Shown: piece by piece, positions 1 through 15,113 of the stretch
How positions within the stretch are numbered: position 1 is the stretch's first letter
How the letters are laid out: every line of letters starts with the position of its first letter
NCBI RefSeq assembly: GCF_008831285.2
Contig: NC_045140.1
Span: 971,528-1,035,527 of the forward strand
Source: Nymphaea colorata
Taxonomy: Eukaryota > Streptophyta > Magnoliopsida > Nymphaeales > Nymphaeaceae
Length of the DNA: 64,000 nt
Reading direction: 5' to 3'
Notes under the pieces: model-generated
What the model was told of the DNA's origin: nothing
What the model saw: the letters and a program-made list of their open reading frames with translations, nothing else
Databases searched by the model: none
Position numbers and translations under genes: made by a program

Positions 1-59
1 TGGAGTATTTTGCCAAAAGACGTGATCAAGAATTCATAATGCTCATGATAGATGTGAAA

Positions 60-610
60 AATTATTTTAGGGATGATAGAGATGACAAATTGCATTATTC
101 TCTTTTGTTTGGTTTTTCTTCTTCTTCTTCCAAACAATTGTTTGCTATTGCACCCTCCTTTCTTTTTTATTTCTTCTTCGTCTTCCTTTTTTTTGCTCAT
201 AGTTTCTTTTCTTTTTCCCTTCTTATATCCTTATATTTTTTCTTTCTTCTTCTCTCTTCTTTCCTCTTTTGCCTACTTTTTTCTCTTTTCCTTATAATTC
301 ATCATCCTCTTCTTCTTTTCACTTTTCTTCTTCCTTTTTTTTTCTCCTTCCTCTACTTCTTTTTCTGTTGTTGCCACAACCCTCTTCTCTTATCTTTCTT
401 TGTTTGTTTTTTGTCTTTTTTCTTGCAATGACTGCCAAAATTTTCTATTGTTTCACTCTCTTCCTCTTTCTCCCTCGTTTCTTCTTTTTTCTTTGTTCTC
501 TTTCCCTCTGCACTTTAACATCTTCATTCTCATCCCTTTTCCACTTTCTGCAATCTGTCTCTTGTAGTCTGTCTTTTTACTCCCCTCGACCATTCCTTAA
601 CGCGTATAGA
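60..610. repeat. Pyrimidine-rich (T/C) low-complexity tract
   Basis: About 550 bp of plus strand made almost entirely of T and C, with many TTCTTC and CTTTTT runs. Open frames here translate to Phe/Ser/Leu-rich low-complexity peptides with no domain, so I do not treat them as genes. It could be a decayed CT microsatellite or a promoter or 5'UTR-type tract of a gene outside the window. I see no TATA box or coding exon next to it. Confidence 0.7.
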
Positions 611-660
611 GGAAGAAGACAGGTAGTGGTTTGTTTTAGGTTACCCAAACCGTCATAATC

Positions 661-3274
<2,614 letters not shown>

Positions 3275-3512
3275 AGTGGCGGAGCTGTGCTTTTCCTTGA
3301 TTTTATTTTAAAATTTGCATATAAATTTAAAAAATTTCATTTATACTTTTTAAAAATTATATTGGTCCTTATTAAAATTTTGAAACTATAATTCAGCACT
3401 TTTCATAAAAAATTCATAGCTCTCTCTATATATATATATATATCAAATATTTGAAAATGTTAATATGAAAATAAAGAAACATTCACACCACCTCCTACCT
3501 GGCTCCACCGCT
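3275..3512. mobile_element. MITE-like element with AGTGGCGGAGC ends
   Basis: The left end reads AGTGGCGGAGCTG and the right end GGCTCCACCGCT, which are near reverse complements. The interior is AT-rich, non-coding and about 240 bp long. The same terminal motif bounds a second small element at 8981-9119. Solitary ends occur elsewhere in the window. Superfamily cannot be assigned because no clear target-site duplication is visible. Confidence 0.5.
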
Positions 3513-4061
3513 GGAACTTTTGATGAAAACGATGAAGGTGATTCGTGTTAGTATAAGTAGCTGCATCGACAAACGTTAGTAAAGTAACAAATAATAATTT
3601 AAGCCCTAAAGAATTTAGCATAGCTGGTCGAACAAGTGATTGGTAGAGGCCTAATTTTTATTCAATTCCTATGAACAAGTGATTGGTGACATATATTATG
3701 AAATCACTTAGATCAGACAAAGTAGTTTGTTTTATACGTAGACAACATAAAGTAGTCTATTTACATGTGATTTGTGAGTCATAATCGTTTTCCAACAGCC
3801 ATAGCAGCCCTCTGGTTACATTAAAAATAAGTTCACGTCAGGGCGTAAGCTTTTCATCTAGAGTCCCCAAAGTTTGGGCTTTTCTGTCCACCTACCACAC
3901 CAATAAAAAGAAACCAAGAAGCCTTATTTGGGGAACCACTCGCTCCTCCCAAGTAGTGAAAGGCAGTTTTCCTTTTCCACTACAAAATCTCCCTCCACTT
4001 GATAGGTGGGCAACCACATACACGTCCGATGAGCACACTTTATTGACTTGTTTGCGAACTT

Positions 4062-4062
4062 A

Positions 4063-4093
<31 letters not shown>

Positions 4094-4110
4094 ATATATA
4101 TATATATAAT
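4062..4110. repeat. (AAAT)n followed by (TA)n microsatellite
   Basis: About eight AAAT tetranucleotides run into a short TA run. The surrounding 3513-4950 stretch has no gene I can support. Confidence 0.9.
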
Positions 4111-4959
4111 AAAAGAAAAAAGGTAGCTACCATGTCCTCAAATGCCAAACTTGATAGGAACTATTTGGACAGTTGGTTTAAATAGGACAGATCAAATTGA
4201 AAAAAGTAGAAACTTTGTTATATTGTCAAATAAGGAACCAAATGAGTTTCGATAATCAAGAGCTATTTCCTCCATTGAAACGTATTTTAGTCTCTTAAAA
4301 ATGCAAATAGTTTTTTTTTTATATCATTTCTATTGAGTCTAGCGTATGAAGGTCTAATAGCTAACTATTTTCCTTTTTTTATGAAAACTAGAAGTTAATA
4401 GACCCTTATATACTAGATTGGATGAAAATCACATGGGTTATCAATTATTTTAAGGAGATTAAACTGTGAACTTAGATCGAAAACAAATAAAAACTAAGCG
4501 GGTGTTTAGATGTCATTTCAAAAACTTCCAAAGCCACTTTTTGAAATTGTTTGGTCGCTAAGAAATGCTTGAAAACTGGGGCAGAAAAGAAAAGTAAACG
4601 CACTCGCGTCGACACGACGTAGGTGCGACCCAGGTTCGCACCCAAACCGCACTTACGTTGATCTCAGTTTATTTTTTGAGTTTTTTTAACAAATTTGATA
4701 TTCTTAATATATTATAATAATAAATTAATAATAATAATAAATACTCTCAACAAATCATCACAATTAAATTTTTTTAAAATGTGCACCTGCATCTTGAAAG
4801 CTCGTTTTGTGTCTTGGTTGCATTTTGAAAGTTCTATCATATTTAAATAGTTAATTTGTTTTTTTTATCAACGTACTTTTATATATACGAGTGAGTTTTG
4901 AAATTACCTGAGGGACAAGACAATGAAAGGCGGCCGGAAAATTATGGAAAGTGGAGAGG

Positions 4960-7700
4960 TTGGGCCCGTGGAACAGGTGATAGCCGGATCGTCTTCTCAC
5001 ACAAAAGGGTGATATTATATATCTACAGACGTGGAGATGAGTCATTAAAGACAAAGCTGGGACTCGTGACCGATGCTGGCGTTCTTATCGCTTTCCCCCT
5101 CTGTGGTGGTGTGATAAGGCTGTTTTGCCGAAAAAGATGAGCGGTTTTCCCAAAACCACGGTTCCTTTTCATCAAGTGGGAAGGGACGTTTCTTCTAGAC
5201 TTTTTTTTTTTTTTTCTGATTTTCTTTCGTTAGTAGGGCTCAGTCATATGATATTTTTTTTTTAAATTTACATGTTAAAAATTTTTAGTTTTTTATATAA
5301 AAATTAAAAAAATGATATTTTGATCTATGTTAAAATTTAGTACCCTTATAAAAAATTTCTTGCTTTGATAATAGAATTAGTTCCAAGTTATAAAAAGGTT
5401 TTAGATACTATAAGTCTAGAGCATGCTTGTAATGTTCGTACAATCATGGATTTTGTGGAAAGTGAGGTCACCATTTTATTTGAATAAGGACTTCAAATAT
5501 TCATTTATCTTTTAAGTTCGATCAACCACAACCACTCTTGCGTGATGCAAACATGGAAAGAGTGTACTATGAGAGACTAGAAGATTTTTTCATTTAAGCA
5601 CAAATAAAAAAATCAACAAATTCATACATATATATGTTATATTTGATATTGGCCATCCCAACTGATATGCATTTGATTGGTCCCATGTTGATATATGATT
5701 TTGGGGGCAATACGAGCTTACATAATTTTAATTTTTAAAAATTATATTTAAAATTAAAAAGACAAACAACTATTGCTTTATAGCCATCCATTCAGCGGGG
5801 AAGCAACCATGATGCAACACTGATGCCAAAATTGTATATTGGTTCTTTTAGGGGGTCGTTTGGCAGCAAGGACACTTGGAGAAGTGTCCAACGAATCGGT
5901 CTTAAATATTAGGCAGGTTCATGAAATAATAGTTATAATGTTTTATGAATCTGTTTCAATATTTAGGGTAGATTCATTGGTCACTTTTTGAGTCTCGTGA
6001 GAAAGACAAAAGAAATATCCTTAATTGATTGTAACAAGGAAACAAGTTCTGAAAGACCATTTTCATGGCAAAATTCATGCTCCCAGCTTCCCCTCCATTT
6101 AATTGAATATAAAAAAGGGTATAATACCCACATTTAGGAGGTCCCACAGTCCGGGTTCATGTGTGTGCGCCCGGCTCTCAGTTGGGTGGTAGGATGTCAG
6201 TTCATCTCAACCCAAATTCTCAAGACAAAAATATCAAGTGATTTTTTGGGTAAAATTTGAAATTGTGATCAACTCCACACTTTTTTTTCCCACTTGAAAT
6301 TGTCCCTCATATTTATGACCAAAACGAGCATGCTCTTTAGATAATATATGTGCATTCCGTGAAAGAAAATGCTTGTTTATAGAAGTCCTTTTCCATCCCT
6401 ATTTTAGTAACTTTTAAAATTTTCATCTTCTCTTGTTCTTGTTCGGCTGTTGATGTAGAATTTGAGAACTGATATGGAATCTTCCTGTGTGGTGCATGAA
6501 CATTTTGAAAGGAAAAAAAAAAAAACAAAATACAAGAAAGCTTACAAAACAAACCATCTTGCACCATTCAGAAGTGCAGTTAAATCTCACCTACCAAACT
6601 TAATTCTTCGTCTTATAAATGAAAAAAAAAAATATTTTCATTTTTTTTACGAAAAAAAAAACTACAAGAATCTAGATTTTTCTCCAAAAGCAAAAGAAAA
6701 GACAAAAGAAAGAGGAGAAAACTGATTTGTATGCATTAAATGAATTGATTCATCACAGTCAAACAAGAAAAGGATGGTTGTACGAGTGGCTGGTCTGGAA
6801 AACAGACAATTTGGCTAAATTCTAAAGGAAATCCAGTTATAAGCATCTCGTGGGCCATATATATATATATATATATGAATTAATATTATATGGTAAAAAT
6901 GTATTTTTCTCATTTTATGTTAACATGTTATATTTATATACATATATGAATTAATATTATATGGTAAAAATGTATTTTTCTCATTATTTTTATGTTAACA
7001 TGTTATATTTAACTGTCTGAGTGCCTCTGAAACCAAGTGAGCAGCAAATCAGGCAAGAGCTACTTTACATGATATGTGAGTTGTCAATAGACGTACGGCT
7101 CCTTTTCATTGTAAAAAGCTTCTCTTCTTTCACTGGATAGCACTTCATAGCCAGTACTTTTGGCCACGTAAAAATGTTTATGGCAATTTATGTCTTTCTT
7201 TTCTGTAAGAGCATCTGTACGCATCTAGAATGCTACAAAGCCGGTATCGAGTTGATGGGACCCGAGATTAGCTGCACTTTTCGATTATTGAGAAGGCCTT
7301 TATTGGCGTCTATCTTGGGAGAAAGAATGAACTTGGTTCACTGTTAAACTTGCACTTCAAAAAATCTGCTTTTAGTGCTTCAGATCTGCCGGGTGTTGTT
7401 GAAACTTGAAAGGTGTTGATGTTCTTTGTCAAGATTTGTGAAATTTAAGTAACGTTTTTTTTAGCAGTAATCAAAGGAGTTTCAGCTAGAAAATCAACCT
7501 GATTTTGTTTGCGAAAAGCTTGGTGTTTCGGGCATGGTTTCTGCCTTCTGTTTCCTCAGTAGGTCCCAAGAGTTTTTACTAACAAGCAACCTTCCGTTGA
7601 GCAGTTTAAAACTGAGATAAGGAAGCTGTTGAGGCAAGGTTATCATGTATGTGCCCAATCTACTGCGGGTGAACACAGCACAAGCCAATTATAATGTGTT
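4960..7700. repeat. Segmental duplication, copy A (non-coding)
   Basis: Several blocks match, in the same order and orientation, blocks in 8110-11520. Pairs include 4981 with 8136 (tagcc-gat-gttcttctca type), 5660 with 9203 (AACTGATATGCATTTGATTGG), 6320 with 9565 (GCATGCTCTTTAGATAATAT), 6452 with 10247 (GTTGATGTAGAATTTGAGAA), 7090 with 10550 and 7560 with 11370 (AACAAGCAACCTTCCGTT). Offset varies from about 3.2 to 3.9 kb through indels. No recognisable protein is encoded. A smaller direct repeat of about 65 bp with 71-bp spacing lies inside it at 6873-7011. Confidence 0.75.
6873..7011. repeat. Two-copy direct repeat of about 65 bp
   Basis: The sequence beginning GAATTAATATTATATGGTAA at 6877 recurs at 6948, and both continue through a shared TTAACATGTTATATTT end. 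The second copy has a few extra bases. AT-rich and non-coding. Confidence 0.85.
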
Positions 7701-8110
7701 CTTCATGAAACGTCCGTAGTAGTTGGCGGAGCTGTAGTGTGATTGGTGTGGGCCACTGCCTCTTCCGCCCCTCAAAAGCTTTTATTGTAATGGAACTCGA
7801 CTTAGGTCTAGCCATGTGTGGTGCCGACACCTGACGGTGAGGCCAGTGCCTCATAGACACCCATCCAACTAAGCCGAAGTTCAGAGAGAAAGAGAGAGAG
7901 AGTTTTTTTTTTTTTCATGAGGCACTAAGTATATAGTTAAAAAATTTTAACGGGCATTGGGGCCATGATGTAGGTCTTGTAGAGCTAACCCATATAACTG
8001 GATCTAAGTCCGCCTATATCCAATCACTAAAAACAAGGTTTTATAGTGGACTTTGTGGAACATACGTCCTACAAAGACCTCATGTATCTCTGCCCCTACG
8101 TAGAGGACCA
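7701..8110. other. Spacer between the two duplicated segments, with dispersed-repeat fragments
   Basis: It contains a solitary TTGGCGGAGCTG end at 7723, a GA run at 7888-7902 and a dispersed repeat at about 7915-8100 that shares CCATATAACTGG and a TCTGCCCCT end with 16320-16510. No gene is visible. Confidence 0.45.
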
Positions 8111-8980
8111 GAGGACGGCCCGTTGCAACATGTGGTAGCCCGATGTTCTTCTCAAACAATGGGTGATATAAAGACGTGGTGGTGACACAAATTAAATTAA
8201 TGTGAAGAGCACCAAACAACATTGAATTGAAGAGCCTAAAAACAAAGGTGACTCGCGACTCATGTTAGTGGTCCTATAACTGTAAATCAAAAATTGCATT
8301 ATAATGTCTCAACATCCACATTGCTATGACTTTAAAATTATATGCAACGTCCACACCAATTTTTTGTCCCATGGTTAAAAATCCTGGCTCCGCCATTGGT
8401 TCTATCGGTTTGCAGCCGGCTCTGGGTGATAAGGCGGTAAGATAAGTGGTTTTAGCAAAACCACGGTTCTTTTTTCATCAAGTGGCTACTGGCTAGCCGC
8501 CTTTCTTCAACCTTTTTTGTCCCGGTTATCATGATTTTCTTCGATAAGTAGGCCCAGCCAAACATTCTCGCCTATCTATCTCAGTAGAATTTCAAAGTTC
8601 CAGAAAGGTCAAGTAGCGTTAATTCTACGGCACACTTGCAATGGTAGGATAATATTGGATTTTGTGGAATTGTTATAGATGTATATATTGAAGGTGAAGC
8701 ACAATTTTATTTGAATCATGTTCAGGTTATTTAAATTCACAGCACCGGATGCGTTGTATCGTGCTGCTAAGTTTAAACACACTGCCTAATAGAATGCATT
8801 AGACAATACGCTGTGAGGGGCTGGGGAACTCGAACAAAGAAATCGAAGAATCATATGTAAATATATACATGTAATTCTAAGATTTCTCCGTTTAAGTTTG
8901 GATGGAGAAATCCTTTGGCATTTCACAACACATCATTGGATGCAATATGTGAAGTAGTGTGTTTAATCGCACCTACTCGA

Positions 8981-9119
8981 CAGAGGTGGAGATACATTGT
9001 AGCTGGTGTGGTCAATTGCCCACACCAGCTCAGAAAAGTTACTTTATTTACATATATAAACTTCATCAATTTTTAGTTTTTCCCCCTCAACCAAAACTAA
9101 CTTTGTAGCTCCGCCACTG
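8981..9119. mobile_element. Small MITE-like element, 15-bp imperfect TIRs
   Basis: The left end is CAGAGGTGGAGATAC. The reverse complement of the right end is CAGTGGCGGAGCTAC, matching 12 of 15. The 139-bp interior is non-coding. Same terminal motif as 3275-3512. Confidence 0.5.
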
Positions 9120-10535
9120 CGTTACATCCTGCGGTCATAATATGCATATCTGAGTGAGTTTGTTTGTTTGTGTGTGTGTTAATATTCCTATGTAGGGCAT
9201 ATTGGCCAGCTGATATGCATTTCACTGGTCCCTTGTTGATATGTATATATGATGGAGGGTCAATACGAACTTATATGATTTTAATTTTCTTAAATTATTT
9301 AAAATATTTTAAACCATTTTAAAATTAAAAAAAATGGCGATTTAGACATGCAGCCAGCACATCGACCAATACACCGTACTGGCGATCAAATGAACCCAAT
9401 GCAGGTCCATATTTAAAACATTGGTTCCGACAATTTTTTTTTTTTTTTTTTTGCCTCGTGAGGAACTTATATAGAAAATTTTATTAGTTGACCGTAAAGA
9501 AGGAAATCCTGTGGAAAATATCGCAATTTTGTTTCCAATTAAGAACCGTTCATCGTGTTTGGGACCAAAAGCAACATGCTCTTTAAACAATATATATGTA
9601 TAGATCCCACAGAACAAGGATGGAGATCCGTGGGGTCTCTATAGGGTGTATGTTTTATGGAATCCACTCTAAAACCTTTTTTTCAGTGATTGGATTTGAG
9701 TGGACCTAAGTACAGTTCTATGAATCAGTTCCATAAATTCCAAGTCACTGCTCCAAGAACAATTGAGAATTTGTTAACTATATATTTAATGCTCCATGTA
9801 AAAACCAACTTTTAGGAGAGACATAATTGACTGCATTGATCTCTTAACTACACCACCCATGAAATTGGAAGAAGTTAAGGAGCGTGAGTCACCCAAGGGC
9901 AGGTTCTTACGCGTTACTCACTTGTCTGCCGCTGGAAACACCACTTCCTGTCCGACTTGCATGTGTTAAGCATGTCGTTAGCGTTCATCGTGAGGTAGGA
10001 TCAAACTCTCTAGGCACCCCTTCTCCCGAAGTTACCAGGCTATTTTGCCACCAATTGATAAGATTCCCCGAATAATTGAAATTAAATTTTTTGGTCTGTA
10101 TCTTCAATTTTTTGGAAATTGATGAAGGTGGCTCCGCCTACTGCCATTACCATTGAAGAAGATGCTTCGTTTCTAGATGTCAATTTCCGACGTCGTTATT
10201 TCAGTGCCTTGTTGAATTTTCATCTTCTCTTATTCAGTCAGCAGTTGATGTAGAATTGGAGAATTGATATGGAATCTTCCCTTCAATGCGCACCGTTTAG
10301 AAGTGCAGCCAAATCTCACGTTCCAAGCCTCAGTTCTTCCTGTTAGAAATGAAAAAGAAAAATAATTTTCTTTTCTTTTTTCAAACTAAAACCACAAGAA
10401 ACAAGATTCTTCTGCAAATGCAAGAGAAATGACAAAAGAAAGAAAGAAAGAAAGAAAAAACACCTGATTTCTATGCAATAAATATATATCCAGCAGCAGC
10501 ATTTGAATCAGACAAATGAACAGAGAGCTAGTGTC

Positions 10536-10993
10536 GATATGTGAGTTGTCAGTAGACGTAGGGCTCCCTTCCTTTATAAAAAGCTTCCGTTCTGTCAATG
10601 GGTAGCTCTTCATAGCCGGTGTTTGTGGCCACCAAGTAAAAATGTTTGCCGCAATTTCTGTCAAATTTTTCTTCCTTTTCTTGACGACAAGAGCGCGTCT
10701 GTACTCATCCAGAATGATACAGAGGTTATGGAGCTGATGGGACTCCTGATTATCTGTACCTTTTGATATGTGAGTTGTCAGTAGACGTAGGGCTCCCTTC
10801 CTTTATAAAAAGCTTCCGTTCTGTCAATGGGTAGCTCTTCATAGCCGGTGTTTGTGGCCACCAAGTAAAAATGTTTGCCGCAATTTCTGTCAAATTTTTC
10901 TTCCTTTTCTTGACGACAAGAGCGCGTCTGTACTCATCCAGAATGATACAGAGGTTATGGAGCTGATGGGACTCCTGATTATCTGTACCTTTT
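10536..10993. repeat. Perfect tandem duplication, 2 x 229 bp
   Basis: The segment starting GATATGTGAGTTGTCAGTAG at 10536 is repeated from 10765 without visible mismatch. The second copy then continues into sequence collinear with copy A near 7290. Identity this high implies a very recent event compared with the diverged 3-kb duplication around it. Confidence 0.9.
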
Positions 10994-11678
10994 GATAATT
11001 GATAAGGCCTTCGGTGGATGATACTGGCTCCGCCAGAGTCAAAGCTTTGGTGCTTTTGGGTGCCAAACGGGATCTCGGAGGAAAGCATGATTTTTAGACC
11101 TTGCACTTTAGAAAATCTGCTTTTGGTACTTGAAATCAGACTTTGGACTTGATCTTCCATGTCAAAATTTAATTTGGTCGTATGGGTTTGGTTGGAAGAT
11201 TTTGAAGTTTTTTTTCTTATGAAAATTAAATAAGGTTTTTTTTTTTCTTTCTTTTTTACATTAGTTGATTGAATTAAAGGAGTTTTGGCTAGAAAACCGG
11301 ATTTAATTTGTTTGCCAAAAGCTTGGTTTCGGGCAAGGGTGGGCTTTTGCCTACCGTTTCCTCAATTGGTCCCAAGAGTTTTACTAACAAGCAACCTTCC
11401 GTTCAGCAGCTTAAAACTGAGAGAAGGAAGCTGTGGATGCAAGTTACCATCTATGTTTCCAATTTACTAAGGGTGAATACAGACAAGTGAATTATATTGT
11501 TTTTGATCTGCAGTGATTGGTCCAGTAGCGACTGGTGCAGGCAACAGACCAAATTTATTATAACGGAGCTGCACTTGGTCCAGCCACCTGTGGTGCCCAC
11601 ATTAGACCTCGACTGGATCCAGCCACTTGTGGTGCCCATACTAGACGCAGGTCAGTGCCTTGTCGACAACCATCCCCA

Positions 11679-12064
11679 TAGGGATGTCAATGTATCCGAC
11701 TTGGATTGGATATTCAACCGAACCGTTCCAAAAAAATCGGATGTGGAAAAAAAAAATCTACATTGGACCGGATTCAGACTCAAATACAGATTCAGATTGG
11801 ATTGCATTTTTAAACAAATATCATACATCTAATGTTCTTACATTTTGAAAATCAGCCAAATTCGATCCAAAAGTCGGATTCAAATTCAGATATGTATGTA
11901 AAAATCGAATTCAAATTGTGAAATCAGATATCATATTCGGATCTGGATTCAGATATGACTTTCCTTGTTCATATTCTAATCCAAATTTGAATCTGAATGT
12001 GTGAATATCTGAAAAAGTGGATATGAGGTATGTTCTATTTGAATCCGATCCGTTGGCATCCCTA
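11679..12064. mobile_element. MITE-like element with TAGGGATGTCAA ends
   Basis: It begins TAGGGATGTCAATG and ends TTGGCATCCCTA, which are inverted repeats. The interior is rich in degenerate GATTCGGAT/ATCCGAATC hexamer-like motifs on both strands. The flanking 8-mers are CATCCCCA on the left and CATCCCAC on the right, compatible with a worn 8-bp target duplication. Related copies occur at 35318-35778 and 55973-56398, with a degraded one near 40936-41280. Non-coding. Confidence 0.6.
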
Positions 12065-12725
12065 CATCCCACTAGCCAAAGATGCGTTGCTCTGAATCTT
12101 AGGTACGAGCTCACTCAACCCCTAGCAGTGAATCAACCAAACCAAGCCCCAGAAACCCACCTCCGTTTGGGGCCAGAAAAGCAAACAAAGTATAAACTTG
12201 TTTCTTGTTTGCTCTGATTTTTAACAGTACCCTTTGATCAGTGTCATTGTTTATCCAATTTTTGGACATCTATCAACACAGTTAAGTTCTACCATCTATT
12301 GATAAGATTAGCTAACATTGAATTCACAATCCTTGCGTCTTGAAATTAAATCGATGAATCTCAAACAATATAAGTTAATTCTTCTATATATTGACGTGCA
12401 TCCATATATGGTCTCCAGTGTTAAAAGACGTGCTCCTATTAGCGAATAATTGGTTAACATTAGGGGCCACAAGTTGGGTGGGTTTGATTTGGTGATTTTT
12501 TTTTTCGCGTTTGGCTCCACAAAGTGCAATTCTGAGTTGACGTCCACTATATTTAGCTGCAGGATTGCGACCCTTTCTCTTGATCTTGTGGCCAACAGTG
12601 TTCTATCAACTTCAACTTAGCTACATCGATTGGTGGTGCCAAATAATGGTTAGTAGTGGACAATGTAGGTCTTGGTGTAGCTGTATGTGTTGGGTCTCCG
12701 TCACTAATGATAACCATGACTTTGT
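12065..12725. other. Gene-free spacer
   Basis: No recognisable coding sequence, RNA gene or bounded element on either strand. Confidence 0.4.
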
Positions 12726-12730
12726 AAGTT

Positions 12731-13227
12731 TAGAGAGAGAGAGAGAGAGAGAGATAGAGAGAGATGTCTCATGTTTACCAGAATTGAACTGATGGTAGAC
12801 TTTCTATTGAAGTTGGCAAGAAGTTTTGAACTCATGCTAACCAGAATCGAACTGATGACAGACTTTTTATTGAAGTTGGCAAGAAGTTTTGAACTCATGC
12901 TTGCTAACCAGAATCAAACAGATAGATGACAGACCTTCTATTGAAGTTGCCAAGAAGTTTTGAACTCATGATCGAACTGATGACAGACTTTCTATTGAAG
13001 TTGGCAAGAAGTTTTGAACTCATGCTTGCTAACCAGAATCGAACAGATGACGGACTTTCTATTGAAGTTGGCGAGAAGTTTTGAACTCATGCTCGAACTG
13101 ATGACAGACTTTCTATTGAAGTTGGCAAGAAGTTTTGAACTCATGCTTGCTTGCTAACCAGAATTGACGGACTTTCTATTGAAGTTGCCAAGAAGTTTTG
13201 AACTCATGCTTGCTAGAGAGAGAGAGA
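12731..13227. repeat. Minisatellite flanked by GA microsatellites
   Basis: Seven copies of a 50-73 bp unit whose core is GACTTTCTATTGAAGTTG followed by GCAAGAAGTTTTGAACTCAT. Cores start near 12797, 12858, 12931, 12984, 13055, 13106 and 13164. Copies alternate between a long form that includes TGCTTGCTAACCAGAATC and a short form that lacks it. GA runs lie at both edges (12731-12766 and 13214-13227). Peptides read through it are repeat artefacts. Confidence 0.9.
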
Positions 13228-13605
13228 TATGCAATTATAAACTCCATGCAATTACTTCACTAGAACAGTTCTCGAGAATGTTTTCTAATCAGATCAGGTG
13301 GGTTTGTTAACTTTGGATGCAACAACTTAAATTCAGATGAACAACAAATTAAGTTAAGATAGGGCTGACAAGAAACCAGTCATGTCCATTCTTGCCATCC
13401 AAAAAGGGGCCCAACAACCCAAAGGCCCTTTGGATAAGGATGGAACTTTGGATAATTATTTTTTAAATTTTATGTAGCTAGAAATCATCATAAAAGATAT
13501 ATCTGAAACAGTCAATTGTTTGGACATAACTTTTAACGACGGAATGCACTTTTTGTGACACAAAATAAAAAAAATAACACTCCAGCCACAACAGCAGTTG
13601 TTTGA

Positions 13606-13660
13606 TTTCTCTCTCTCTCTCTCTCTCTTTCTATATATATATATATATATGTGTGTGAAT
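13606..13660. repeat. (CT)n-(TA)n-(GT)n microsatellite
   Basis: CT dinucleotides at 13606-13628, TA at about 13632-13650, then a short GT run. Confidence 0.9.
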
Positions 13661-15113
13661 TGAAATCAACCGACCAACTGAGTTTTTTTACATTTTATGA
13701 TACTAAAAACTACCACGAATGGTGCATTTCATATCTGCCGTTTATTGGCCTCGGTCTTCAATCATGAAATACATCATTTACTAAAGTTTTTAGCATCACA
13801 AAATAAAGAAAAAAAAAAGCCATTCAACAATGGACATTAGCCGGCTAATTTCAATTTTACCATAATGCTTGCCTTCTTCAAACTTTGAACCTGCCTTGGT
13901 GACTCCATCTTTTTTAACTCATTTAGGTCACTCCTCAAACAAATATATAATAATAAAACATGAAAGTCACTCAGGCCTCTCCCCTCTTTTATTCATCACA
14001 GAAATTCAAAACGTAGCTATGAGTTATACCAACTTTTGCAAGTTAATTTGCGTGAAATTCTCATTCTTCTGCATAAAAACTGGAGAAGACACTACTAAAT
14101 AAGACAGAGATTATGAGAAGATAAACTACAAACTAACCAATCATCACACTCAATACCTTAATGAGCAAAAAGTAATCTTCATCTCATGAAGAATGACTAC
14201 ACGATTCTAGCTAAGCCGTCGAGTGCTCGAGTTCGATTCCCTAGCAACAACAAACATCTATAGAGAAGGCATCTTACATGAGAAACTCACCACTACATGA
14301 GAAAAGTTCTCATTATTCAACCTAAGCTCTAAGGTTATTTATATATTTCTGTGACACAGATGGACTGTTTGATAGCAGTAACATACTGTTATTGTCCTTT
14401 GAACAATATGACATGACTTTACCTCATTTTCCAGGGCAGATTCATGGGGACAGTAACAATATATGTCACAGTTATCAAACGGTCTCTTAGCGTCACTATA
14501 TTTTAATATTTCATAAATCTGTTCCTGTTTTTCGGAACGTATTCTTTGTGTCTCAGCTCCTGTAATTTGACATGACAAAGAAAAGAGAGAAGAGACTCTG
14601 TAACTGCGAGTTTTCGAGTGTGGTCACATCACTACATGTTCATGGGAAGTGATACTGAGAGGCACTATTTTGGATTCTTATACGCGCGCATCGGAAGGAG
14701 ATCGTTCAATGGCTGCCCTTTCAGTCTACGGTCCTTTGCCTCCCCAAGAGATGATTATGGTCGCCATGCATTATCAACCTCTGTTTTCTTCTCCTTTGAT
14801 CTAAATTATTGGAGAAAAGGACCATCCACCAACCTCTCTTGGTCCCATTGAATGGGAAGAAAGGACGTTAGATGAATGCAGTGGCTAAAGCTGAGGATTC
14901 AACTGCTCGTTATCATAAAGCAAAAGCACGTACAGGCAAGCAGACAAATTGCACATAGCTGGCTGCCACTCAGAAACTCAAGCGTTTGCCTTCACTTGTG
15001 ATCTTTCCTTTTCTCCAAGTTTTTGACAGAGGACAGCCCCTCTCTCTCGTAATTCGCAGCATCTTATAAATATTAATTTTTTACAATAAGAAAAATTGTG
15101 TGTGTGTGTACGT
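13661..15113. other. Gene-free spacer
   Basis: Open frames up to about 79 codons occur on both strands, but none shows a domain, conserved start or splice context. The 14618-14851 plus frame and the 14339-14578 minus frame have no recognisable similarity. Confidence 0.4.

Larger units (their letters stand above)
8111..11520. repeat. Segmental duplication, copy B (non-coding)
   Basis: Collinear with 4960-7700. This copy differs by carrying a small inverted-repeat element at 8981-9119, an insertion near 8262-8410 that ends in CTGGCTCCGCCATTGG, and a perfect internal 229-bp tandem duplication at 10536-10993. Short open frames in it overlap other frames and show no domain. The conserved block around 10541-10720 and 7075-7260 contains TTTATAAAAAGCTTC or TTGTAAAAAGCTTC. 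It might be an old gene end or non-coding RNA region, but I cannot identify it. Confidence 0.75.

Noticed and set aside
39-658. Overlapping plus-strand open frames of about 130 codons
   Set aside because: Pure Phe/Ser/Leu low-complexity translation of a pyrimidine tract; no domain.
7721-8397. A single MITE spanning the TTGGCGGAGC end at 7723 to the CTGGCTCCGCC end at 8385
   Set aside because: Its right half is collinear with duplication copy A at 4980, so the two ends probably belong to separate insertions.
10750-11160. 136-codon minus-strand frame
   Set aside because: Half of it is the duplicated 229-bp block; no domain, no counterpart open frame in copy A near 7100-7400.
12779-13216. CRISPR-like array
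   Set aside because: Repeats are tandem with no unique spacers, in a plant genome; it is a minisatellite.
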